Source of the DNA: Centrapalus pauciflorus
Taxonomy: Eukaryota > Streptophyta > Magnoliopsida > Asterales > Asteraceae
Direction: 5' to 3'
Length of the DNA stretch: 64,000 bases
Assembly: GCA_020465985.1 (NCBI GenBank)
Contig: JAANYP010004337.1
Coordinates: forward strand, 963,001-1,027,000
Below, one piece after another: positions 48,023 to 59,571 of the stretch. The notes beneath the pieces were generated by a model that saw only the letters and a list, made by a program, of their open reading frames with translations, was not told the origin of the DNA and did no database searches. The translations under genes were made by a program, and so were the position numbers. Each line of letters opens with the position of its first letter. Position 1 is the stretch's first letter.

Positions 48023-48332
48023 TTTTTTCAGGATGATAAATTATCGACCCCGATCCTCCGATCCAATCCTGGTCTTACAATCCGATCTTGTGAATACAAA
48101 ACCATCACATGTTGACATGTATGATTTGGAATTTTGGATCTTGACAAGAAACGTCATTAACTCGTTATGTGACTTATGTCAACATTTTGGCAAATCATAA
48201 AACTTAGAGGGCCTGACTAAAACAGATCAAATCTATAAGGACCTCAGGTGAAAAAGCAAGATAGGTCTTCAAAGTTCAAACTAGGAATCAGTATTCGCAC
48301 CGTCACAGAAGTGTACCGGGAAAGGAGAGGAA

Positions 48333-51300
48333 ATGGCGATGACAGTGAAGAGAGATCGAGAAACCAGATCTTCAACCCATCCTACCCCCTCGCTACCTTT
48401 AGTCGTCACTCTCAACTGCATCGAAGACACAAGCATCGAACAGGAGTACCTAGCCGGTGTTGCATTAATCGAACACGTACCGCTGAGCCGACTGGCCGAG
48501 TCACCGATCGAGTCTGCCGCTGCCGTTATCCTTCACTCTCTGGCTTTCCTCCCCCGTGCCGCCCAGCGCCGGCTCAGACCATGGCAGCTCGTTCTTTGCC
48601 TCGGCTCCTCCGATCGTTCAGTCGATTCTGCCCTTGCCGCCGACCTAGGGCTTCGTCGGTTTGTCCATGTGGACGTGTCACGAGCTGAGGAGATTGCTGA
48701 TACCGTGATGGCGTTGTTTCTTGGATTACTACGGCGGACGCATCTGCTCTCGCGTCATACCCTCTCGGCTTCTGGATGGCTCGGCGCCGTGCAACCGCTA
48801 TGCAGTGGAATGCGAAGATGCCGAGGGCTTGTGCTAGGGATCATTGGCAGGTCAACTTCTGCCAAGGCTTTGGCTACTCGGAGTTTGGCGTTTAAGATCA
48901 GTGTTCTTTATTATGATGTTCACGAGGTATAAAATTTCTATAATAATGGTACTATCCAATTCATTACTGCTTTCAAAATCAAAATATACTGTGAGTGCAT
49001 CCGTATATTCGAATTTATTTGCTAAATTTTCGTGTCATTCATCAAATGCAATTTATGGAAGCCGTAGATGCTATTTTAGGACCGAGTAACTTTGGAATTT
49101 TGAATTTTTGAACCACCTGATGTTAGCTTTACTTTGAAATGTGCCAAGTGTTTTTACTTCCTTGAGCCAGATGCTGAGAGGCTTCCAAGTGGTTTGTTGT
49201 CGATTAGTCAAGGGGCTATGCTATTATATATACATAAGGAGGGTGTCAAAATTCAAGTACTATACTGAGTTACTGACAACTTCGGCAGAAAGATGTGGCA
49301 CTGGTGCACTGCTTGTTGCTATCACATTAGTGATCTAGTATCCTATCAGCATGTTCATTTTGTACTTGTAGGTTAGATGTCTGTCTCTATGGATTTCTCT
49401 TGAATCATATAGATCAATTGAACATCGTAGATCATTTGATCACAGTTGTATTTACCTTTGGTTGACCTATAAGACTTAAGATAAGGGATTCATATGATTA
49501 TACCTTAACAGTCTGATGGATTATGAACATTGTATTTCAATCCAAAGATAATAATTCATGTATTACTTCATTCATCCAGGGAAGAAATGTGTTGAATTTT
49601 ATGATTGAAGCAGACTAATTCTCACCTCAAAGTTTGTATTGTAATGACACATGTAAGTTTGAGTCCTAAACTTGAAGACCATGTGCTATTGTTGCTAAAT
49701 GGTACTCTTGTTTTAACGAAGAAATATTTTTGCAAGTAGATTCTTGACGTTGCCTGGCAACACCGAATTTGAAAATACTGGGTTCAGATGTTGAATGGTC
49801 AAAGAAGATCACCATTTTATATAGGTTTACTCCTATTGGAATTAGAGTTGCATTCATTTGTTGCTGCCCGTGTGAATGATTTACTAAGCAAAGGATCCCT
49901 TCTCTTCTATTTAGATTACAGTTGTTTAAATGTATTGTTTTATTTTATAAAAACTTTCTTTTTTCTTATTAAGTTACATATCTTCCAGGAAAAAGGAAAA
50001 ATGTTTCGTAGGCCGTCAATTACGTTTCCTCCTGCTGCCAGGAGGATGGATACTCTTAATGATTTACTTGCTACCAGTGACCTCATCTCACTCCATTGTG
50101 ATCTAACAAATGATACAATTCAAATTCTTAATGCTGATTGCATGCAACATATTAAACCTGGTACTTGTTTTTGTCCCTTATGCTATTAAATTTAATACCT
50201 TTGGAAAATCGTTACATGTGTATCAATTGCTTGCACTAACTAGGCTGGAATTTCTCACTGATACAGGGGCGTTTCTGGTAAATACTGGTAGTAGCCAGCT
50301 ATTAGATGATTATGCAGTGAAGCAGCTTCTAATTGATGGCACACTTGCGGGTTGTGCCCTGGATGGTGCCGAAGGGCCTCAATGGATGGAAGCATGGGTA
50401 TGATGGATAACCCTAGGGTATGAGAAATCATTGAACATGCAAACTGACTTTGTTTTAACTTTTAACCGGGCTTAACCAATATGCTCATGAATGATTTAAC
50501 TGTTCAACCTTTACATGCCAGTATGCAACTATGTACACTTTTGTGATACTTCATGTGCTTGTGTCTTTTAAGTTGTATTCTATACCATTGATGTTTTAGC
50601 TGTTTGCGATATTGCCATTGAGTTATGTTTTAGTATGCCTCCATTGAGGATTTGAGGGAGTAATAATGTGCTAATGTAATGTCAACAATTGTTAGCATGC
50701 ATGTAAGAGTCTTACTACAGATGCATAAACATTTGGTGTGAAAGATGCTAATTTTACTTGGTGCTGATTTTCCTCTCATGAATCGGTCCAGGTTCGTGAG
50801 ATGCCCAATGTGTTGATACTCCCATGTAGTGCAGATTATAGTGAAGAAGCATGGATGGAGATTCGAGAAAAGGCTGGCTCCATCTTGCAGACATACTTCT
50901 TGGAGGATGTTATCCCGACGGATACTTTATCTGAAAATGATGAAGCAGAAAGTGAGACGTTCAATGAGGATCACCAAAGTGATATGCAAGTCAAGGATCG
51001 TGCATTGCAAGGTGGCATTAGCGAACAGGTGAAGGATGACATCCATATATCACGCGAGACCTCCATGAAAATAGATATTAAGCAACCAATGGTGCCTCCT
51101 TCACAGAATGTCTCCACTTCATCGAACATTACTCGCAGCAGATCAGGTAAAAAAGCTAAAAAGAAGCATAATCGCCAAAGATCTGCCCATCGGATTTCTG
51201 AAACTTCTACACTAGAAAAAGAGAGTAGCTCATATAGGGAAGATGACACTGCAATGAGCGGTACAGATCACGTTCTTAATTCCAGCTCAAACTTTGCTTC

Positions 51301-52404
51301 CCCTGAAGATGCTAGAAGTGGTAGGACAACCATTGGCGTCAGTAAAAAGTCGCTGGATCTGTTAAAAGATGGCTGTGTTATTTCTTTGCATACACGAGAT
51401 AGTCCTGCACTTCATGTCTCTAGGCAAAGAGCTAAAGGTGGTGGGTGGTTCCTAGACATGGTGTCTAATGTAACAAAAAGAGATCCTGCAGCACAGTTTC
51501 TTGTTGTTTTCAGAAGCAAGGTTAGTTTCCAACTACGTGGTCCTATTTGGATATTTGGTTGTTCCAACTCTAGGTGATTGCAATTTTTTGCAGGATACGA
51601 TTGGCTTAAGATCTTTCACTGCTGGTGGCAAGTTATTGCAGGTGTGTTTTCTATATGCTACTAGTCCACATTTCTCTACACCATACTGCCGGAGATGACT
51701 CTGGAATTTATTCATGTAACAGTTCTAATCTAATTTTCATATTGTGGGTCCCTTGTGCTTGCATTTTTTGTTTGTTTGATTATGATCATGACATGAGTGC
51801 ATGATTGTGGTGTCTGGTCCGTAATATTTTCAGTGCTGATGAAAGGGCTAGAATTGGAAACATGGAAGTTGTGATCTGTAAATTGTCTTGAGGATTAAAA
51901 TTGTATTTTGATTATGTGTAGATAAATAGAAGAATGGAGTTTGTGTTTGCGAGTCACAGTTTTGATACGTGGGAAAATTGGACATATGAAGGCTCTTTGG
52001 AGGAATGTAGATTGGTCAACTGTAGAAATCCCTCTGTAAGTATTTACCTTGTTGCCCTTCTCTTGTGTCGGTGTGTGTGCCTTGATCCCTGTGAGAATTA
52101 CAGTGCTATAAAGAGTTTCCTAGTTAGAATTACATACATGTTCATTGTAAATATTACAAACAAACTGGTGGCACAAGATTTTTGGTTCTCACTTTACCCA
52201 AGGGTAATGTAGATATTTAATAAATAATCAAATCCTTCTTTTTAAATTATGTAATTATGTGATGTTATAATTTATAATAAGCTTGACCAAAATAGGTTTC
52301 ATATGTGGTATTGACCCTCACCCAAACTGCAGGCTGTTATAGATGTTCGTGTGGAAATTCTGGCTACTGTAGGAGATGATGGAATTACTCGCTGGCTTGA
52401 TTGA
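48333..52404 (+). CDS. AN: ANGUSTIFOLIA, CtBP/2-hydroxyacid-dehydrogenase-like cell-shape regulator
   Basis: Seven exons join in frame to 619 residues: 48333-48926, 49989-50160, 50267-50397, 50792-51520, 51594-51641, 51922-52035 and 52333-52404. All splice sites are GT and AG. An LxCxE-type motif (LNCIE, 27-31) opens the protein. The dehydrogenase-like fold follows, with GIIGRSTS at 169-176 as the nucleotide-binding loop, LNDLLATSDLISLHC and CALDGAEGPQWMEAW. A plant-specific tail carries a basic nuclear-signal-like stretch RSRSGKKAKKKHNRQR (414-429), GGWFLDMVSNV and the terminus GDDGITRWLD. Arabidopsis AN (about 636 residues) controls polar cell expansion, microtubules and trichome branching, and is not thought to act as an enzyme; the same is inferred here. 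The first of two close ATGs is used as the start. Confidence 0.95.
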
Positions 52405-52716
52405 TTGAACCCTATCAAGCCAAGTAAACCCCCTCCTTTTTTTTTCATGCCGGCCCGTACATGTTTGCATCATTTTGAGGTTTGTATTTATGAAGAGTTT
52501 TGGCTTGTAAAGCTTTTTGATTCAGATACCCTTTTTATAGGTTTTGTTGTTCCAGGTTCATGCGATAAATTATCGGAGTAACACACTTGCTGAATGCATG
52601 TTTATCCGACTCTCACATGCACAGAAGATGTGTGACTCAGAGAGAGAGAGAGAGAGACCTACCGTTTAAAAAAAAACTCAACTTGTGTGTTTAAGCATGT
52701 TGCTCGATATTTTTAT
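52405..52716 (+). other. Probable 3' UTR of ANGUSTIFOLIA
   Basis: Non-coding sequence after the stop codon with a (GA)n run at about 52640-52658. The true transcript end cannot be fixed from the sequence; it lies close to or before the SINE. Confidence 0.45.
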
Positions 52717-52946
52717 TTATTTTTTTTGAACGGCTGGTGCGGTGGTTATCGCCTAGGCCCAAGTGCCGACAGATCCGGGTTCGATCCCCACCACAGTCTC
52801 CTAGTTAGATTAAAATCTCCATAGTTAGATTAGTTCACCTGAAGGGAAAAACCCCAAAATCCACCTCAAGTGAGGATCGAACCCGGGTAACAACCCTCCC
52901 CAAGCCCCTTATGGAAACTTGGTGGCCACCAGGACAAGCCTTGATG
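52717..52946 (-). mobile_element. tRNA-derived SINE with 18-bp target duplication
   Basis: On the minus strand the element starts CATCAAGGCTTGTCC, carries a pol III B box GGTTCGATCC (plus-strand 52874-52883), with a GTGGCCACCAAG segment upstream as A-box candidate, and ends CCGTTCAAAAAAAATAAA. The flanking repeats GTTGCTCGATATTYTTAT (52699-52716 and 52947-52964) differ at one base, as expected for L1-type target-primed insertion. Its tail start GCCGTTCAAAA resembles that of the LINE at 25.85 kb, so that LINE group may have mobilised it (inference). A second B box on the other strand lies at 52778-52787. Confidence 0.8.
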
Positions 52947-52964
52947 GTTGCTCGATATTCTTAT

Positions 52965-54017
52965 GTCGTGGGGTTGGTCGCCTTGTATACCTTTATTTGC
53001 AGGGGGGGCACATCTCAGCCAAATTTGAATTTGTTGATGTTTAATTGGGTTGGACACAGGGTAGTTCATATTTGAGATAGACTTGTAGATAGATTCTGGT
53101 ATGACATCGATTCATATGGGTATGGGCTACGACTGGTTTTGGTTTTGTCCCAGCTTCATTTTTATGAAATCCTCTCTAGAGATTTCAATCAATATATTCT
53201 CATATAATTTAAGAAATTATAAAATTGCACTCCCACCATTACAAGTATGCATTTAGTTTTAAGGGCGACATGTCCAAGAAAAAAAAACCCCCTGAAATCG
53301 TTGTTTATGGCGTTTTTAAAATTTTATGTGACCTCAACTAAAATTAATGGTGGCTTGCCAAACTATATATATATTTTTTTTTGACAATCAACTAAAATTT
53401 CTTACGTTAAATTTAGTCAATTAAGTAAACGCTAGGCGATGTTTGGTATGCAAGTTTTTTTAAAGATGATTTACATTAACATAAAAATGAAAAAATATTA
53501 ACATTAAATTCATTTTCATGTTTTTTATTTTCTTAATGTTGAGTAATGGAAAGGAATATTAAATTCAATTATCTATTAACATCATCTTAATGACATAATA
53601 AAAAATTTGTAAACCTCACTTGACTCCATTTTTCGATTCAGTTCTGCCAAATGACTTCTAAGTTCTAATATTTGTTAAGTTTTCTGTTTTTCAATTTGCA
53701 GAATGATTTATTTGATTATAATTGTTATATATGTCATATTTAAAAATTGTTATTTCACTCTAAATAAATTTTTTATTTCTTCTTGAGTTCTTGTAACTGT
53801 GGTACTATCTGTCAGTTCAGATTTAAAAAATTGTATAAATACTTGCTTGACTTGCTTATTTTTACTATCAATACTTGTGATTATGTTTGTATCCTTGCTA
53901 ATAAATTAAATAGTATTTACTTATCTTCTAACAAAATTATTAAGAAATTATGTATAATAAAATATCATTAGAAAATAGAGTTGGTATTGAAAAATAACCA
54001 TCCTTCTTCGTTTCAGC
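52965..54017. other. Intergenic DNA
   Basis: AT-rich, with a T-run near 53367-53380 and no supported gene. Confidence 0.5.
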
Positions 54018-54452
54018 TAGGGGTGTAAACGAGCCGAGCTGAGCCCGAGCCCGTTTATGCTCGAGCTCGGATCGTTTAAAAGTACCAGGCCCGAGCTCGA
54101 GCTCGACTCGTTTCGTTCGAGCTTTGTATGTAAAGCTCGAGCTCGACTCGTAAATAATTTTCCAAGCTCAGCTCGTTTATTATATATTTTAATTTTTTTA
54201 ATTTGATTTTTAAATAATATTTTTAAATAATATATATAACTTGTTCTTTTTAATATATTTATATTTATTTAATCTATATATTATATATTTATTAATTTAA
54301 AATTTTATTTATATATAGGCTCGTTTAAGCTCGCGAGCTCGATATGTGAAGCTCGAATTTAGACTTGAGCTCGGATCGAGCTCGTTTAATTCGAGCTTTT
54401 AACGAGTCGAGCTCGAGTAGCTCACGAGTAGCTTGACTCATTTAGACCCCTA
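54018..54452. mobile_element. hAT-type MITE filled with GAGCTCG motifs, exact 8-bp target duplication
   Basis: The ends are TAGGGGTGTAAACGAG and the complement of TAGGGGTCTAAATGAG. The flanks are identical GTTTCAGC (54010-54017 and 54453-54460). Both subterminal regions are packed with GCTCGAGCTCG palindromic words; the centre is AT-rich. It has no coding capacity. Confidence 0.88.
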
Positions 54453-54460
54453 GTTTCAGC

Positions 54461-55870
54461 AATGCCCTGAAACGTGTCGCGTTCATATAAATATCACATA
54501 TGCTTCATCACCTCGAGAAAACATCTCGAATGACTGCTTTGAGAAGAACATGTCGTATTCCCTCTATGACAAAATATTGCATTTTCTTCTGAACATTAGC
54601 CATGACTTGTACACTTATACAAGCCTCATACGAATACAAAGCATACTAATAAGATATATATAACCAAGTTAAAGACCCATTAGTACAACGTTTAAAGCTT
54701 GATATGATGTTAATAGCATAGCAAAATATATCCCTGAAATTACTAGGAAAGTGTCAAAAAGAATAACCAATAAGGACATCACTAAAGCATAAGTTCAACA
54801 TTAAAGTTACCGTCAATAATAGAGTTAACTTGTTGTATGTAGTTTATGTGATTGAGACGTTATTGGCATTCTATCACTTCCTTGATGTTCTTGACTTAAT
54901 GCAACATTGACTTGATACATGTTTGTTATTGTTATCATTCAGATGATTGCTTGAGTCTTCTTTGATTATGCCTATTTATTCGCATTAAATATATCTGCTT
55001 GCTCAAATGGAACATTCAAATGACAGGTTAGCATTCGCAAATGACTTATGTGTTACATTTGTCTGATGACATTAGCACTAGCAGCATACTATGATATTAA
55101 CCACCACATATCATTACACAGGAAGCTAGACCGTATGTGATTGATCCCTGTTAGCAGCATGCAAAGTGGTTTAACATTTTGTTCCATGTCTTACGTCTCA
55201 ATGGCGATGAGTATTGTTGACTATTTTTAAGCATTGCACACGACATTTAAAATATCGTCTTATAGTGCATGTGTAATAGTTAAGTGTAGCATGCCATAAG
55301 CTTTAGCAAGGATACCAAATTCATATATACAATGTAACATTATTAAGATGATAACTCACTAACCATTACTTATAGTTGTTTATTTATATTTTTTTAGGCA
55401 AAGACAAAAGTACAACGGGACTTTTATTTTAAAACGGGAAGTATTAGCCCATTATTCCAAGCTTGTGATAATTCTAACAAAGTAAATGTACTTTTGGCCT
55501 TTTGGGCATGAGTAATAAGCTAAATGTCATTTATAGCAATTTTAGTACGTGACCTGCTAGTAGTACCTATGTATGACCTATCTTATGTTTTATTTGAATG
55601 TTGATGCTATTATTGTCATCCTGGATGAGCTTAATCGTGATTATTAATGATGTTGTTTCAGTTTAGGAATTTAATCATTTGAAAAAAAAAAAATCTAGGA
55701 ACTTTATTGATAAACTGATAAGGGTACATTGATTACTTGATTTAAATCAAATCGTCAATCTTAGGGGACATTTGGTATGGTGAAATTGTTTAAGTTTTAT
55801 AAGTTTTTTTTAACTAATAATGGTTCCACATAAATGAATATGGCAAATAAAATAAAAGAAAAACTATAAG
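54461..55870. other. Intergenic DNA without recognisable genes
   Basis: No open frame, repeat or element is recognised in this stretch. Confidence 0.45.
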
Positions 55871-56177
55871 GAGGCGTTTGATTAGTGAATTTCTTGGGAT
55901 TCATGGGATTTTTTTTAACATCATGTGTTCGGTTTGCAGATTTCAGTAAGGATTTAAAATCTCTTTCTTCATTTCTTAAACCCCTTTCTTCTTTATTATT
56001 TAAAAACTCAACCTCTCCATTGGTATTTTATATCTCAGTTACATTACATTCTTCAGATTAACAATTTTTTCTAAAAAATAATACAGATTATTTGACAAAT
56101 GCAAATGCTATATAATGCAAATCCTTTAACAAAAATACAAATCCAAGGGAAAAAATGTGCAAACCAAACACCTCCTA
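55871..56177. mobile_element. hAT-like MITE upstream of the REVEILLE gene
   Basis: The ends AGGAGGCGTTTGATTAG and, inverted, AGGAGGTGTTTGGTTTG are similar. The outer flanks AAAACTATA and AAAACTCTA differ at one base, suggestive of an 8-bp target duplication. Ends are accurate to a few bases only. Confidence 0.6.
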
Positions 56178-56896
56178 AAACTCTATTTCCTTTTTATGTT
56201 TTTTGTTCCCTCTTTATCAAAAAATGAAGAGAATTAAAATGTATATCAAACTTAAATCTCTATTTGTTGATCGAGACTTTGGTCGTAAAAAAACATTTAC
56301 TATTCTAGAGGCCCATTTACAGAATATACATATAGGTTGCATTTGGCAAGTGACTTTTAGAATTTTCGAAGTTTTTATTTTTGCAAGCTGAAGCTCAAAA
56401 ACTCCGTTTGGTTGATAGAAACTTAAACTTTTGATTTAGATTTGAAAGCTCTTTCACGAGAAACCACTTGAAATAGCTTTCAAAATAAGCTTGAGTTTTT
56501 TGGTCAAACAAAATAACATTTTTACTCCTCAAATAATTATAAACTACAACATTTAATTATATCAATGTCTTTTTATATTATTTAATAGTAAAAGATGCAG
56601 TTACCAAACACATTAATAAAAGGATAACCTTCAGCTCTTTTAAAAAGTTATAACTTTTAAAAACCCTAACTACTAATGGCTAGTTATATATTTTGGGTGT
56701 TTTAGACGGGAGTGATAGCATTGCGTCCCGTTGCTATTTTTTGTTAAAAAAAAGTAATGGCTAGTAATTTTGTCGTAAACAATTAAGTTACTTGATATTG
56801 TACATGGTATATGGCGGTGGAGGAGGAACTATAAACTATTTTTATTTAACTTCCTTCCTACGTGTCCGGCCACTCATTCCCCATTGATATCCACAT

Positions 56897-56934
56897 ACCC
56901 TCTCTCTCTCTCTCTTTCTCTCTCATACAACACA
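56897..56934. repeat. (CT)n tract upstream of the REVEILLE gene
   Basis: A CTCTCTCT run about 185-220 bp before the start codon, just upstream of a TATA-like motif. Pyrimidine patches of this kind are common near plant core promoters. Confidence 0.7.
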
Positions 56935-56944
56935 TAAAATGCCA

Positions 56945-56952
56945 TATATAAA
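56945..56952 (+). promoter_or_regulatory. Candidate TATA box of the REVEILLE gene
   Basis: TATATAAA lies 166 bases upstream of the start codon. The position fits a leader of about 130 bases, but AT-rich DNA makes chance hits common. Confidence 0.4.
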
Positions 56953-57117
56953 ATTATAAACCCCACTGTCTAGGTAATTTACGTTTGAAATCTAGGGAAC
57001 TTTCTCAAATCAACTCGAAATCCATCGATTCAATCTCTTACCCAAACCCTAATTTGCCCATCCCCTTTCGGTATCCTCGCACAAGATTTGTATCGTTTCG
57101 GTGTTGTTGATACTTCT

Positions 57118-59479
57118 ATGGGTATTGAATCTCTGCTGCCGCCTTCGGTCAGTACTGATAGTTCTGTTCCCGGCGTTAAATATACGAATTCGTTGTTGGA
57201 TGATGCGAGTAAGAAGATTCGGAAGCCGTATACTATTACCAAGTCTAGACAGAACTGGACTGACGTTGAACACGATAAGTTTCTCGAAGCGCTTCAACTG
57301 TATGTTAGCTCTCCATCGATTTCAATTCTTGTTCAATTTTTTGTTTTAGGAAAAGATAAACTGAATGAAGATTTCTGATGCTGTATTGTGTGGTGTCTCT
57401 TGATTAAAGCTTATCTGCTGTTTGTTTGTTAAGGACGTAAATGAGGTATAAACTGCTTGGCATGTTTCTTTTTTTGCTGCTTAATTCTGCTCCTTCCAGA
57501 GTTTCTTTCAACCTTCAACAGCAATGCTAGAAGGAACAAGTTTTCTGAATTGAATATCACACACACCCAGAGTCAATTGCAAAACTGAAAAACATCAGTA
57601 TCCGTTGCAAACATGAAATAAAGAACATCAGTATCCGTGAGCTGGTTAAGTTTTTTTTACATTCATGCGTGTTGCTTCAGTTATATTCTGTGATTCTTAA
57701 ATTTTGTTGAAGTACCATGAAGGAAAGGACCACTGTCTTTTTAAATATAAAAAAACAGAATAATGATCATCCCTTACACGTTTAAATGTTGTCAAATGTC
57801 ATAATTGACTTGGAATCCATTCTTGGAAATTGCATCTACGGAGGTGTGGGGTCAAGCAGTTCAATTTAGGCTCGATATCCAACCCGTTTGTGCTACAAAA
57901 CGTGCTTAGTTACATTTCTGAGTAGAGCTATGTGAACTCTTGAGTATTGTCAATCATCTCATGATAGTCTTAATTTTGACTCTGCATAGAGTATTCAGCT
58001 GTTTTTCAATCCTCTCGTTGTAGAGATTTGATAGCTAAGTCGTCCTTCCCATGAAATTGCAACTTTGGAAGGACACATGGTCTTATTCTATTCATTATGA
58101 CGATGTGATTTTTCTAATTTTCTTTTACCCAAATCACTATTAGGTTTTGTAAAAGTGACATGCTGGGAATGGGAAGAAATCAGTTATTAGGTTATCACGG
58201 TTGAGTTTTGGATAGCTCAATGATCCTCTTTGTTAGGGATAGACGTTATCTTCAATAGAATGTACTTTAATTGGTTGTTAAGAATCCCATGACACCTATG
58301 AATGAAAGCAATTTGCTGAATCACATGTATATTGTGTTATTTTCTTTGGTTATTGTAGTTTGTGTCATGATTGATGACCCACTATGATTATAGGTAAGAT
58401 ATTACCCCCCAAAAAAACCTCATCAGCTCCTCCCTAAAGGCTAAAGGACCTAAACAAGGATTGTTCAAATACGTAGATGGGTGCAGTATATTTCTCAAAA
58501 GCGTGTAATTTTTATTTATGTGAGATAGATTCGAAGCATGTTATATGACATGCATACTTTCTAGAGAAGCGACAAAAGGGACTAGTGTTGGTGGAACCCC
58601 TTTTTTATAGGAGACCAACTAACTGAGCTGTTGCTTCCAGTAAACTAATCAAGAGGCTAGATCACTCATCTAAATGTAGATTGAAATCGAGTTGGGGTAC
58701 GATGAATATGTTTGAATTTTCATATAACGAGTGATGAAATTTGACCATGCTTCTTTTTGTTTGACAATTTCCAGCTTTGATCGTGATTGGAAAAAAATCG
58801 AAGCTTTTGTTGGGTCCAAGACTGCCATTCAGGTAATCTGACCACATTATTTGTGTTTACAGTATCTATGGAGTAGGTTTTTCTTGAATTTGTACAAGGA
58901 AGAAGTGGCATTGTGTGATTGAGTTTTGCAAATAAAGAAATATTCAAGTATCTCTCCTGTACTGAAGTGTTATAGACTTCTTTTGGATTTGCATTGAAGC
59001 ATGATGCTTGGGAATAACATGAGACAATTTCCTTGTACTTCTGATAAGAATGATGGGGATTTATATGTTAAATCAAGTTTGATGGAGTAGTTGAACTTGT
59101 ACCCCCGTTCAACAAGCTTCTATAGGCGAGGGAAATAAGACGTGTGTTTGACCTTCATTTATTTACCTTGGTTTTAAAAAGCTTTCCCCCTTGCCTGAGT
59201 CGGGTGGTGCTAGCCTCGGTGCATCATGAAGGTTGAGGCACAACAATGTTCACAAGGTGCACCGAGGGCTGAGGCGTTATTGCGCATCTGGTAGGACTTT
59301 ATTTGACTGAAGAAACTAAGTAGGGCTATTTCTTGTTTATCTTATTTTTGTCATTAAATTTGATTTTCTACATAGTATCATACATTTAACTTGGGTTTCA
59401 ATGTTTCATGACGTGTCATATGCGAATAGGGTTTCATGATGTACTTTGTTTCCAGACTAATACTTATGGTATGAAATTG

Positions 59480-59571
<92 letters not shown>

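Noticed and set aside
52778..52787. A tRNA gene near 52.75 kb from the B box and A-box-like motif
   Set aside because: The sequence cannot fold into a full cloverleaf that I can see, and the target duplication and A tail show it is part of a SINE.
53783..56391. Small plus-strand open frames in the ANGUSTIFOLIA-REVEILLE spacer
   Set aside because: Short, compositionally AT-driven and without splice context or known motifs.
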